A stretch of 64,000 bases of DNA from Mesorhizobium sangaii (GTDB taxonomy: Bacteria; Pseudomonadota; Alphaproteobacteria; Rhizobiales; Rhizobiaceae): contig NZ_JACHEF010000003.1 of assembly GCF_014207355.1 (NCBI RefSeq), positions 905,763 to 969,762 of the forward strand. The letters are read 5' to 3'. The notes under the pieces were generated by a model. That model saw only the letters and a list, made by a program, of their open reading frames with translations. It searched no databases and was not told the origin of the DNA. Made by a program: the position numbers and the translations under genes. Every line of letters begins with the position of its first letter. The first letter of the stretch is position 1. Positions 40,121-50,209 of this stretch are shown piece by piece.

Positions 40121-42458
40121 TACCGACCTTTTCAGTTTCTCGTTCGTTTTCCGTCCTGCTTTCGCCACGCGGAAGCGCGACCGCAACAGGTGGCAAGATG
40201 ATGCTGATCATCGCGCCGCGCCCGCCGTGGAAATCCTCGGGCGCATCATGAAGTTCCAGTCTGCCACCATGGTCCTCCACTATCTTCTTGACGATAGCGA
40301 GACCGAGCCCGGTGCCCTTCTCGCGTGTGGTCATATAGGGCTCGAGCAGCCGTTGGCGATTCTCGCGCGGCAGCCCTTTGCCATTGTCGATGACGTCGAT
40401 GCGAATCGCGCCATTCTGGCGGCCGGCTTGAATCCGGATTATGCCGTGCGAGCCATCCTTCTGTTCCAGCCCGTCGATCGCTTCGGCGGCGTTCTTGATC
40501 ACATTGCCGAAAGCCTGCGCCATCAGCCGGCTGTCGAACGTGCCCTTGAGCGGCTCGCTGCCGAATACCCGTTCGAAGGTGATGTCGGAGCGGCTGACCT
40601 CGACCAGGAACGAGGCCTCGCGCAGCGATTCACGCAGGTCGATGGCCTTCATTTCGGGCTTCGGCATGCGGGCAAACGCCGAGAACTCGTCGACCATGCG
40701 GCCGATATCCTCGACCTGCCGGATGATGGTGTCGGTGCACTGGTCGAAAACCTCGCGGTCCTCGGTGATGACCTTGCCGTAGCGACGCTTGATGCGCTCG
40801 GCCGACAGCTGGATCGGCGTCAGCGGGTTCTTGATCTCATGCGCGATGCGCCGCGCCACGTCCGCCCAGGCGGAGGAGCGCTGCGCCTGAACCAGATCGG
40901 TGATGTCGTCGACCGTCACGACATAGGATTTTTCCTCCGCGCCGTCGTCGCCGGCCTCGATGGTGATCTGCACGTTGAAGGTCCGCTCGGCACCGGCACG
41001 GTAGAAGGTCACCTGCTCGCGGTAGACCGGTTTGCCGGACTTGCGGCCGATCTCGAAGACGCGGCCGACATGCGGCAGCACTGCGGAGAGGTTCTGTCCA
41101 AGCGCCGCGTTGGCGGATATGGCCAGCATCGCCTCGGCCGAGCGGTTGACGATGGTGACGATGCCATAAGGGTCGACGCCGATGACGCCGGCGGTGACAC
41201 CGGCCAACACCGCTTCGGAGAAACGGCGCCGTTCGTCGATCAGGTCCTTGGCGGACAGGATCTCGTTGCGCTGTGATTTCAGTTCGAGAAGCATCTTGTT
41301 GAACGTGTCGCCGAGCGAGGCGACATCGCCGTCCGACGGCCTGACGGGAACCGCGACGTCGAGGTTGCCGGTCGCCACCTCGTCGGCGGCGCCGATGAGC
41401 TGGCGGATCGGCCGCACAAGGCGGTCGGCGACGGCAATGCCGGTCCAGATCGCGGACAGGATGATGATGAGCGTCAGCGACAGATAGGGCAGCGCGAAGG
41501 CCACCTGCGAGGTGCGCCTGTTGTCTTCCAGCCCGCGATATTCGTCGGTGTTGGATCTGACGATCTGCCGCGCCTTGATCACTTCGGGATCGACGAGGCG
41601 AATGGTGTAGAGATAGAGCCCATCGATCTCGCGCAGCTTGACGATGGCGCCCATGATGTTGCGCGTTTTCGGCTCGATCAGCACCGGCTTGCCGTCGGAG
41701 GCGCTGGCCACGGCGCCTTCCGGCGGCTCGGGCATGGCGAAATCGGTGTCGGTCTTGGCGCTCATGACGAAAGAGCCGTCGGGTTTAATCAGCGCTGCAT
41801 GGGCCAGCGACCGGCCCACGGCTTCCTTGTTCATCAGGTCGAGAAAGCCAGTCCGATCAAGGCCATAGAGCGTCCTTGACGCGTCGAGGTCATAGGCCAT
41901 CGACAGTGTCGTGCCCTGCAGGTTGCGGGCGTTTTCCTGGACATAGGCATCGGCGATCGACAATGAGGAATTGACGATCGTCTTGGTGCGGATCTCGAAC
42001 CAGCGGTCGAGGCCGATGTCGAGCGTGATCGAGGCGATGATCGCCACCATGATGGCGGGAATTGCGGCGACCAGGGCAAACATGGCGACGATGCGCACAT
42101 GCAGCCGCGAGGCAGCCTTGCCGTGCCGGCGCGCCATCAGGATGCGGTGCACTTCGCGTCCGACCAGCGCGATGAGGAACAGGACGAAGACGGCATTGAG
42201 GGCGATCAATGCGAGCGTCGTCGACTCGTTGGGCGTGATCGGCGTGGCGCCGACAAGGATGGTGAACGAAATCGCTGCCGTTACCAGCGCGCCGCCGACC
42301 GCGACCACGCCGGGCAGCGCAAGCAGCCTGCGCCCGTCGCGTGCGCCGGGTTCGCTGAAAAGCGGTTGGTTGAGTGTCGGAGCCTGCGGAGCCATGTCGC
42401 CGTCTAAAGCCATCATTGCGTCGGATGTATGCAACGCATTGTGGCGATTATGCAACAA
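40110..42458 (-). CDS. ntrY: Sensor histidine kinase NtrY
   Basis: 782 residues; the true start may be one of the methionines near residue 15. Membrane helices near the N-terminus (VALALIALNAVFVLFLIALV; RIVAMFALVAAIPAIMVAII) and around residue 310 (SLTLIILSAIWTGIAVADRL) frame a periplasmic loop. HAMP, PAS (GVTAGVIGVDPYGIVTIVNR) and the kinase core follow: phospho-His in ARRIAHEIKNPLTPIQLSAE and ATP site TREKGTGLGLAIVKKIVEDH. It senses nitrogen or redox state, phosphorylates NtrX, and can cross-talk with NtrC. Part of the dusB-ntrBC-ntrYX cluster. Confidence 0.94.
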   Translation of the reverse strand: MLHNRHNALHTSDAMMALDGDMAPQAPTLNQPLFSEPGARDGRRLLALPGVVAVGGALVTAAISFTILVGATPITPNESTTLALIALNAVFVLFLIALVGREVHRILMARRHGKAASRLHVRIVAMFALVAAIPAIMVAIIASITLDIGLDRWFEIRTKTIVNSSLSIADAYVQENARNLQGTTLSMAYDLDASRTLYGLDRTGFLDLMNKEAVGRSLAHAALIKPDGSFVMSAKTDTDFAMPEPPEGAVASASDGKPVLIEPKTRNIMGAIVKLREIDGLYLYTIRLVDPEVIKARQIVRSNTDEYRGLEDNRRTSQVAFALPYLSLTLIIILSAIWTGIAVADRLVRPIRQLIGAADEVATGNLDVAVPVRPSDGDVASLGDTFNKMLLELKSQRNEILSAKDLIDERRRFSEAVLAGVTAGVIGVDPYGIVTIVNRSAEAMLAISANAALGQNLSAVLPHVGRVFEIGRKSGKPVYREQVTFYRAGAERTFNVQITIEAGDDGAEEKSYVVTVDDITDLVQAQRSSAWADVARRIAHEIKNPLTPIQLSAERIKRRYGKVITEDREVFDQCTDTIIRQVEDIGRMVDEFSAFARMPKPEMKAIDLRESLREASFLVEVSRSDITFERVFGSEPLKGTFDSRLMAQAFGNVIKNAAEAIDGLEQKDGSHGIIRIQAGRQNGAIRIDVIDNGKGLPRENRQRLLEPYMTTREKGTGLGLAIVKKIVEDHGGRLELHDAPEDFHGGRGAMISIILPPVAVALPRGESRTENERETEKVGNGV

Positions 42459-42524
42459 GTGCGACCGAGACGGAAATCTTTCGCGAGATGGTCCCCTGAA
42501 AAGAACTTGGGCTCGTATCAGGGC

Positions 42525-43981
<1,457 letters not shown>

Positions 43982-43985
<4 letters not shown>

Positions 43986-45124
43986 TTGCGGTCTCCTTCG
44001 CCGTCTTCATCGGCGCCGTATGGCACTTCTTTCCAGGCCGGCATCAGGATGCGGAAAGTTGTCCCGCGCGGCGTCGATTCGCACTCGATGATGCCGCCAT
44101 GCTCGCCGACGATCTTGGCGACCAGCGCCAGCCCCAGGCCCGAGCCGTTCGGCTTGGTGGTGATGAAGGGATCGAACAGGATCGGCAGGATGTCTTCCGA
44201 GACGCCTGAGCCGTTGTCGCGCACGCAGAACTCCAGCGGCAGCGATACGCGATCCTGCGTGCCCGGAACGGAAACGCGGATGCCCGGCCGGAATGCGGTC
44301 GACAGCACGACCTCGCCCTGCGGGTCGCTGCCGATCGCCTCGGCGGCGTTCTTGACCAGGTTTAGGAACACCTGGATGAGCTGGTCGCGGTTGGCAAACA
44401 CTGGAGGCAATGAAGGATCATAATCCTCCATTATCTTGATTCTCTTGGCAAAACCGTTCTTGGCAATCGCCTTCACATGGTCGAGCACGACATGGATGTT
44501 GACGGGGTAGCGATCGATCGGCCGCTCGTCGGAAAACACCTCCATGCGGTCGACCAGCGACACGATGCGATCGGTCTCGTCGGTGATCAGCCGCGTCAGC
44601 GCGCGGTCCTCGTCGGAAGCCGACAGTTCGAGCAACTGGGCAGCACCGCGGATCCCGGACAGCGGGTTCTTGATCTCATGGGCAAGCATCGCCGCCAGGC
44701 CGGTCACCGAGCGCGCGGCGCCGCGGTGCGTCATCTGCCGGTCGATCTTGTCGGCCATCGACCGCTCCTGGAACATCACCACGACGGAGCCCGGAAATTC
44801 CGGCACCGGCGCGACATAGAGATCGACGACCTTCTCGATGCCGAGGCGCGGCGACGACACGTCGACCCGGTACTCGTTGACTGGAGCGAGGCGTTCGCGC
44901 ACCTGATCGACCAGCGTCAGCAGGGGGCTGCCGAAGGGAATGAGTTTCGACAGCGTGTTGCGGGCGAGCATGGTCGCGCTTGAGCGGAAAAAGTCCTCGG
45001 CATCGGCATTGGCGTAGGTGATGAACCCTTGCTCACTGATCATGATCACCGGGCGACGGATGGTGTTGAGCACGATCTGTGCGGCATCCGCCATTTTCGC
45101 ACCCTGGCCAGCGGTGGCGTTCAT
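43982..45124 (-). CDS. ntrB: Nitrogen sensor kinase NtrB
   Basis: 380 residues from ATG 45124 (MNATAGQGAKMADAAQIVLN), overlapping the dusB stop by 4 nt; the longer frame is antisense-like and rejected. The PAS domain (IRRPVIMISEQGFITYANAD) is followed by the phospho-His region LAAMLAHEIKNPLSGIRGAA and the ATP-binding G box KPNGSGLGLALVAKIVGEHG. Soluble, as usual. It phosphorylates or dephosphorylates NtrC under control of the PII protein GlnB. Confidence 0.95.
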
Positions 45125-46149
45125 GCGGCGCTCCGCAGGTTCAAGGGTTGCGGATCGCGCGAAAACACAGCGCGCAGCAAGGCGATGACGCGCGCCGGTT
45201 CGAATGCGGTCAGTAGGGCCTTTCGGCTGTCGTCGGCGACACCGCCGGCATGACGGTCGAGATACCAGCCAAGATGCTTGCGCGCCTGGCGCAGGCCACT
45301 TTCGACGCCATAGAGCGCCAGCATGTCCTCGTAGTGAGCCACGACATAGTCGGCCAGCGCCATCCGGTTCTGGGGCACCTTGGCTGCTGCCTCGCCCGTC
45401 GCGGCCGCCGCGATGCTGCCGGCGATCCAAGGCGCACCGTAATGCGCGCGGCCGATCATCACGGCATCGGCACCGGATTGATCGAGGATGGCAGCTGCTT
45501 CCGCCGGCGAAGACACATCGCCATTGGCGACGACCGGGATCGACACGGCCTTCTTCACGCGCGCAATGGCGCGCCAGTCGGCCTTGCCCTTATAGAACTG
45601 GCAGCGCGTGCGGCCATGAACCGTCACCATCCTGACGCCGGCCTGTTCGGCGCGGCGCGCCAGCATAGGGGCGTTGAGCGCGCCTTCGTCCCAGCCCAGC
45701 CGCATCTTGACCGTGACCGGCACCTTGACCGCGCCAACCACGGCGTCGATCAACGTCAGCGCGTGGTCGAGATCCAGCATCAATGCCGAGCCGGCATAGC
45801 CCCCGGTGACCTTCTTGGCCGGGCAGCCCATGTTGATGTCGATGATGTCGGCGCCCTCGCCAGCGGCGATCCGCGCGCCTTCCGCCATGTGCGCCGCCTC
45901 GCGGCCGGCAAGCTGCACCATATGAACCGGCAGGCCGGAATGACGAATGCGCAGGTCGCAGCCGGCCCTGCCTTTGGCAAGCTCGCCGCTGGCCACCATT
46001 TCGGATACGACAAGACCGGCGCCATGCGCGTGGGCCCGCTGCCGGAACGGCTCATCGGTGATGCCCGACATCGGCGCCAGGAACACGCGATTGCGGATTT
46101 GCACGCCGCCGACGTCGAGTGGCGTGGCCAATTTGGTCAAATCAGGCAT
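45121..46149 (-). CDS. dusB: tRNA-dihydrouridine synthase DusB (NifR3)
   Basis: 342 residues from ATG 46149 (MPDLTKLATPLDVGGVQIRN). FMN-binding TIM-barrel motifs are NRVFLAPMSGITDEPFRQRA and IIDINMGCPAKKVTGGYAGS, with the proton-donating Cys; HGRTRCQFYKGKADWRAIAR and VMIGRAHYGAPWIAGSIAAA follow. It reduces uridines in the D loop of tRNA. First gene of the ntr operon in rhizobia, historically nifR3. An inverted repeat (TTGCACATT/AATGTGCAA) 27 nt upstream could be the operator for nitrogen-dependent autoregulation. Confidence 0.95.
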   Translation of the reverse strand: MPDLTKLATPLDVGGVQIRNRVFLAPMSGITDEPFRQRAHAHGAGLVVSEMVASGELAKGRAGCDLRIRHSGLPVHMVQLAGREAAHMAEGARIAAGEGADIIDINMGCPAKKVTGGYAGSALMLDLDHALTLIDAVVGAVKVPVTVKMRLGWDEGALNAPMLARRAEQAGVRMVTVHGRTRCQFYKGKADWRAIARVKKAVSIPVVANGDVSSPAEAAAILDQSGADAVMIGRAHYGAPWIAGSIAAAATGEAAAKVPQNRMALADYVVAHYEDMLALYGVESGLRQARKHLGWYLDRHAGGVADDSRKALLTAFEPARVIALLRAVFSRDPQPLNLRSAA

Positions 46150-46175
46150 GCACAAAAACCAAGCATATTCATTCT

Positions 46176-46212
46176 TTGCACATTCTCTAGCCAGAACCGG
46201 CGCAATGTGCAA
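46176..46212. promoter_or_regulatory. Inverted repeat upstream of dusB-ntrBC
   Basis: TTGCACATT (46176-46184) and AATGTGCAA (46204-46212) are exact complements, 19 nt apart. The GCAC and GTGC halves match the core of NtrC sites, although the spacing is larger than in classic sites. Location fits the dusB promoter. Confidence 0.4.
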
Positions 46213-46331
46213 CGCGGAATGACGTCACATTAAGGCGCAATTGGGAAAATGCTGGCCTTCGACAGTGGCCGCGACCAAAGCGCCAGGGGCCTTTCGGGAC
46301 GCGCAAAGGACGCTTTGGATGTTCATGTTTG

Positions 46332-46379
46332 GCGCACGATCTTTTCCGAAAACCGATTACACTTTTCGGGATCGTGCGC
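46332..46379. repeat. Rhizobial palindromic repeat, variant family (GCGCACGATC)
   Basis: Arms GCGCACGATC and GATCGTGCGC are perfect; inside are TTTTCCGAAAACCG and ACTTTTCGG. Same internal plan as the CATGTCG family, but with different outer arms. It lies in the ispDF leader. Confidence 0.75.
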
Positions 46380-46392
46380 TAAGCCAATCGGC

Positions 46393-47622
46393 ATGACTGA
46401 CGCAAGTGAAAATCACGCTTCGAGTGCGGATGCCAAGGTCGCCGTGGTGATTGTCGCCGCCGGTCGCGGCGCGCGTGCCGGGCAGGCCAACGGACCCAAG
46501 CAGTATCAAAGCATTGGCGGCCACGCTGTCATTGCCCACACGATTGAGATTTTCCTGGCCCACCCGCGGATCAGCGAAGTTGTTGTCGCCATCCATGCCG
46601 ACGATCACGAGCTGTTCCGGCAGGCGGCAGGCGCCAACACCGAGCGGGTCATCGCCATCATGGGCGGGGCGACCAGGCAGGCTTCCGTGCGGCTCGGACT
46701 GCTTGCACTGAGAGGCCACGCGCCGGGCCGGGTTCTGATCCACGACGCCGTCCGCCCGTTTGTCGATGCGGAGTTGATCGACCGCACCATCGACGCCATC
46801 GGCGAGCGTGAGGGCGCGCTGCCCGCCCTGCCCGTCGCCGATACGTTGAAGCGCGAGTCGGCCACTGGCGTCGTGGGAGAAACCGTTTCCCGCAATGGAC
46901 TTCACGCGGCGCAAACGCCACAGGGCTTTCCGTTCTGGCCCATTCTTGCCGCGCATGAGAAAGCCCATCACCTGGGAAAAATGGACTTCACCGACGACGC
47001 CGCGATCGCCGAATGGGCGCATATTCCGGTAAAGATCGTTCCGGGTTCACCGGACAATGTCAAACTCACCTGGGCACGGGATATTACAATGGCGGACCAG
47101 CGGCTTTCCGGCGAACGTGCGCGCTTCCCCGACATCAGAACCGGCAATGGCTACGACGTGCACGCCTTCGAACCTGGTGACCACGTCACCCTGTGCGGCG
47201 TCGCCATTCTGCACGACAAGAAACTGTCGGGCCACTCCGACGCCGATGTCGGCCTGCATGCCTTGACCGATGCGCTGCTGGCGACCTGTGGCGCCGGCGA
47301 CATCGGCACGCATTTCCCGCCGTCCGATCCGCAATGGAAAGGCGCCGCCTCGCGCATCTTCGTCGAGCATGCGGCGAAACTTGTGCGCGAGCGTGGCGGC
47401 CGCATCGCCAACGCCGACATCACGCTGATCTGCGAGGCGCCCCGCGTCGGCCCGCATCGCGAGGCGATGACGGCGGCCCTGTCACAGATGCTGGCAATTT
47501 CGCCTGATCGGGTCTCGATCAAGGCGACAACCAACGAAAAGCTCGGCTTTGTCGGCCGCGAGGAAGGCATAGCGGCCATCGCCACCGCCAGCGTGGTGTT
47601 TCCCGGCGAGGTGCCGGAATGA
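46393..47622 (+). CDS. ispDF: Bifunctional IspD/IspF (MEP pathway)
   Basis: 409 residues from ATG 46393. The IspD part (1-230) has the CTP-binding VAVVIVAAGRGARAGQANGP, KQYQSIGGHAVI and HDAVRPFVDAELIDRTIDAI. The IspF part (250-405) has the zinc ligands in RTGNGYDVHAFEPGDHVTL and GHSDADVGLHALTDALLATC, plus the pocket motif EKLGFVGREEGIAAIATASV. The fused enzyme makes CDP-methylerythritol and later the 2,4-cyclodiphosphate for isoprenoids. The IspDF fusion is common in Rhizobiales. cinA begins before its stop codon (ATGA). Confidence 0.96.
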   Translation: MTDASENHASSADAKVAVVIVAAGRGARAGQANGPKQYQSIGGHAVIAHTIEIFLAHPRISEVVVAIHADDHELFRQAAGANTERVIAIMGGATRQASVRLGLLALRGHAPGRVLIHDAVRPFVDAELIDRTIDAIGEREGALPALPVADTLKRESATGVVGETVSRNGLHAAQTPQGFPFWPILAAHEKAHHLGKMDFTDDAAIAEWAHIPVKIVPGSPDNVKLTWARDITMADQRLSGERARFPDIRTGNGYDVHAFEPGDHVTLCGVAILHDKKLSGHSDADVGLHALTDALLATCGAGDIGTHFPPSDPQWKGAASRIFVEHAAKLVRERGGRIANADITLICEAPRVGPHREAMTAALSQMLAISPDRVSIKATTNEKLGFVGREEGIAAIATASVVFPGEVPE

Positions 47623-48107
47623 CCAACAACGAGCTGGCAAACGCGCTGCTTCAGGCCTGTGAGCAGCGCGGCATCATGCTGGCAACGGCGGAAAGCTGCA
47701 CCGGCGGCATGATCATCGCAGCGCTCACCGACATTGCCGGCTCGTCCGCCGTGGTCGATCGCGGCTTCATCACCTATTCGAATGAAGCCAAGATGGACAT
47801 GCTCGGTGTTTCCCCCACAACGCTTGAAGAGCATGGCGCGGTTTCACGCGAGACGGCGATTGAAATGGCAAAGGGCGCCCTCGCCCGCTCGCGCGCCAAG
47901 CTGACCCTCGCGGTCACCGGCATCGCCGGGCCCGGCGGCGGCTCGGTGGAAAAGCCTGTCGGCCTGGTCTGGTTCGGCGTCGGCCTGGACGGCGGGACCG
48001 TGACCGCCGAGCGCCGGCTGTTTGCCGACAAGGGTCGCGATTTCATCCGCCGTGAAACAGTTGGGCATGCGCTGGAACTGGGACTGCGTGCGCTCGGCCA
48101 GACCTAA
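47619..48107 (+). CDS. pncC: CinA-type nicotinamide-nucleotide amidase
   Basis: 162 residues, stand-alone amidase without the N-terminal COG1058 domain. Motifs are MLATAESCTGGMIIAALTDI with the catalytic Ser, FITYSNEAKMDMLGVSPTTL and AVTGIAGPGGGSVEKPVGLV. It deamidates NMN to nicotinate mononucleotide in NAD recycling. The start overlaps the ispDF stop. A palindromic repeat lies 30 nt after the gene. Confidence 0.93.
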   Translation: MTNNELANALLQACEQRGIMLATAESCTGGMIIAALTDIAGSSAVVDRGFITYSNEAKMDMLGVSPTTLEEHGAVSRETAIEMAKGALARSRAKLTLAVTGIAGPGGGSVEKPVGLVWFGVGLDGGTVTAERRLFADKGRDFIRRETVGHALELGLRALGQT

Positions 48108-48136
48108 GGCGCGACGCGCTTTAACCCTTGTTAGTT

Positions 48137-48185
48137 ATGCCTGTCGTTGTTCCCAAACCGCTGCGCACGTTTGGGCGACATGCAT
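48137..48185. repeat. Rhizobial palindromic intergenic repeat, copy 2
   Basis: ATGCCTGTCG at left and CGACATGCAT at right, with TTCCCAAACCG and ACGTTTGGG inside. Its right end reaches the last base of the RatA-like gene stop codon. An AGGCGCGACGCGCTTT stretch precedes it. Confidence 0.75.
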
Positions 48186-48643
48186 CAGGCCGAGGATGCA
48201 ACACCGTAGATGACGTCGGCGCGCTTCTCGAAAGCCTCGGCGAACATGCGGAAGGCGCGATCGAACATGGTGCCCATCACCGCTCCCAGAATGCGGCTCT
48301 TGAACTCGTAGTCGATGAAGAAGCGGACAGTACAGCCGCCGCCATCGGGTTCGAAGCGCCAGACATTGCTCAGATATTTGAACGGGCCATCGATGTACTT
48401 CACGTCGATGGTGTTCTCGTCAGGTTTCAGCAGCACTTGCGTGGTGAAGGTTTCGCGGATCGCCTTGTAGCCGATGCTCATGTCGGCGACGAGAACAGTG
48501 CGTCCGTCCCGCTCCTTGCGCGAGCGCACCGTCAGCGCTTCGCAAAGCGGCAGGAACTGCGGATAGGTTTCGATATCGGCAACCAGTGCGAACATCTGTT
48601 GCGGCGTATGGGCGACCCGGCGGGTGGCTTCGAATTTCGGCAT
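48185..48643 (-). CDS. Coenzyme Q-binding START protein (COQ10/RatA-like)
   Basis: 152 residues: MPKFEATRRVAHTPQQMFAL then VADIETYPQFLPLCEALTVR is the standard opening of the COQ10/RatA START family. CTVRFFIDYEFKSRILGAVM closes the barrel. In alphaproteobacteria this protein sits between cinA and lipA and is thought to chaperone ubiquinone to the respiratory chain. The toxin annotation RatA comes from E. coli and is not implied. The stop codon touches a palindromic repeat. Confidence 0.9.
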   Translation of the reverse strand: MPKFEATRRVAHTPQQMFALVADIETYPQFLPLCEALTVRSRKERDGRTVLVADMSIGYKAIRETFTTQVLLKPDENTIDVKYIDGPFKYLSNVWRFEPDGGGCTVRFFIDYEFKSRILGAVMGTMFDRAFRMFAEAFEKRADVIYGVASSA

Positions 48644-48710
48644 GAAACCGGCTCTAAAACGCGTTGCGTTGAAACTGATTCATGCGGCGCGCTTTGGATT
48701 CCTTGTTGTT

Positions 48711-48758
48711 ATGCATGTCGTTCTCCCAAAGCCGAGGTCACTTTTGGGCGACATGCAT
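48711..48758. repeat. Rhizobial palindromic intergenic repeat, copy 3
   Basis: ATGCATGTCG and CGACATGCAT are perfect 10-bp arms; inside are TTCTCCCAAAGCCG and CACTTTTGGG. The last base is the first base (plus strand) of the lipA stop codon. Confidence 0.8.
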
Positions 48759-49723
48759 TAGAGCGATTTCTTAAGAAGCGCTTCCCGCGCCGCACGCAGC
48801 CTAGCGAAATCGTCGCCGGCGTGGTGCGACGAGCGCGTCAGCGGGCTCGACGCCACCAGCAGAAAACCCTTGGTCCGGCCGATCGTCTCGAAGGACTTGA
48901 ACTCCTCCGGCGTGACGAAGCGGATCACCGGATGGTGCTTCTTCGACGGCTGCAGATACTGGCCGATGGTCATGAAGTCGACATTGGCCGAGCGCAGATC
49001 GTCCATCAATTGCAGGATTTCGTTCCGCTCTTCGCCCAGACCCACCATGATGCCGGACTTGGTGAAGATCGACGGGTCGAGTTCCTTGACCCGCTGCAAC
49101 AGCCGGATCGAATGGAAATAACGAGCGCCCGGACGAACCGTCAGATAGTTCGACGGCACGGTCTCGAGATTATGGTTGAAGACGTCGGGCTTGGCCGCCA
49201 CGACGATCTCCAGCGCGCCTTCCTTGCGCAGGAAATCGGGCGTCAGGATTTCGATCGTCGTCAACGGCGTCGCCGCCCTGATGGCGCGGATGACCTCGGC
49301 AAAATGCTGCGCACCGCCATCGGCGAGATCGTCGCGGTCGACCGAGGTGATGACGACGTGGGTCAGGCCCATCTGCTTGACCGCGTGCGCGACGCGGGCC
49401 GGTTCATCGGCATCGAGTGCGGTCGGAATGCCGGTGGCGACGTTGCAGAACGCGCAGGCGCGTGTGCAGATCTCGCCCATGATCATGAAGGTGGCGTGCT
49501 TCTTCTCCCAGCACTCGCCGATGTTGGGGCAGCCGGCCTCTTCGCAGACGGTCACCAGCTTGTGCGACTTCACGATCTCGCGGGTCTCGGCATAACCCTT
49601 CGAGACAGGCGCCTTGACGCGTATCCAGTCGGGCTTGCGCAGCACGTCCTGATCGGGCTTGTGCGCCTTTTCGGGGTGCCGCAAGCGCGGTGCATTGGCA
49701 ATCGTATCGAGGACAGTGACCAT
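48758..49723 (-). CDS. lipA: Lipoyl synthase
   Basis: 321 residues from ATG 49723 (MVTVLDTIANAPRLRHPEKA); the 16 codons before it are less conserved in style. Two 4Fe-4S clusters: the auxiliary CEEAGCPNIGECW (Cx4Cx5C) and the radical-SAM CTRACAFC (Cx3Cx2C). C-terminal RSSHHAGDD contains the conserved serine ligand. It inserts two sulfurs into octanoyl-lysine to form lipoate on PdhC and the lipoylated PdhB. Position within the pyruvate dehydrogenase block fits. Confidence 0.97.
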   Translation of the reverse strand: MVTVLDTIANAPRLRHPEKAHKPDQDVLRKPDWIRVKAPVSKGYAETREIVKSHKLVTVCEEAGCPNIGECWEKKHATFMIMGEICTRACAFCNVATGIPTALDADEPARVAHAVKQMGLTHVVITSVDRDDLADGGAQHFAEVIRAIRAATPLTTIEILTPDFLRKEGALEIVVAAKPDVFNHNLETVPSNYLTVRPGARYFHSIRLLQRVKELDPSIFTKSGIMVGLGEERNEILQLMDDLRSANVDFMTIGQYLQPSKKHHPVIRFVTPEEFKSFETIGRTKGFLLVASSPLTRSSHHAGDDFARLRAAREALLKKSL

Positions 49724-49801
49724 CTGGAAACCTGGTTCATTGGCGACCGCCAGTCCGGCGTTCGCTGTCATAACGTCATCTAAGACTTTTTAACTCAAAG
49801 C

Positions 49802-49838
49802 AAAAGGCCGCCGCAGTGCATGCCGCGGCAGCCTTTTT
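49802..49838 (-). terminator. Rho-independent terminator after glsB-like gene
   Basis: On the minus strand: AAAAAGGCTGCCGC, loop GGCATGCACT, GCGGCGGCCTTTTG. It stands 24 nt after the stop codon of the GlsB-type gene and before lipA. Confidence 0.75.
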
Positions 49839-49861
49839 CGCATAGCAGCACTTCGGCGATG

Positions 49862-50119
49862 TTAGCGGCGCACCAGGCGTCCGACCCAGATCAGCAGGCA
49901 GGCGCCGATAAAGCCGGTGATCAGATAGGCGGTCCAGCCGATGCCGAAGACACCGACGTTGAGCGCCTGCAGGATGGCGTTCAGCACGATCGCGCCGACG
50001 ATGCCCAGAACAATATTCATGAAGATCCCGGTGTTGCTCTTCATGACCATTTCGGCGAGCCAGCCTGCCAGGCCGCCGATAATGATAGCTGCTATCCAAC
50101 CGACGCCATTCAAGTGCAT
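49862..50119 (-). CDS. GlsB/YeaQ/YmgE family stress membrane protein
   Basis: 85 residues from ATG 50119, with AAGGAG 7 nt upstream. Three membrane helices with small-residue packing: WIAAIIIGGLAGWLAEMVMK, FMNIVLGIVGAIVLNAILQA and WTAYLITGFIGACLLIWVGR. The family anchors or accompanies Asp23-like stress proteins and is induced by stress in many bacteria. A perfect EcfG-type promoter lies 40 nt upstream (50159-50184). Confidence 0.88.
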   Translation of the reverse strand: MHLNGVGWIAAIIIGGLAGWLAEMVMKSNTGIFMNIVLGIVGAIVLNAILQALNVGVFGIGWTAYLITGFIGACLLIWVGRLVRR

Positions 50120-50158
50120 ATGCGCTCTCCTTGTGTGATGGGTGAAAATGCATCCGCA

Positions 50159-50184
50159 AACGAACATCCTTGCCGCCGGGTTCC
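50159..50184 (-). promoter_or_regulatory. EcfG-type general stress promoter for glsB-like gene
   Basis: Minus strand GGAAC (50184-50180), 17 nt, CGTT (50162-50159), 40 nt from the start codon: perfect consensus and good spacing. Confidence 0.75.
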
Positions 50185-50209
50185 ATCGATCACCCGCACG
50201 CTCGATTTA

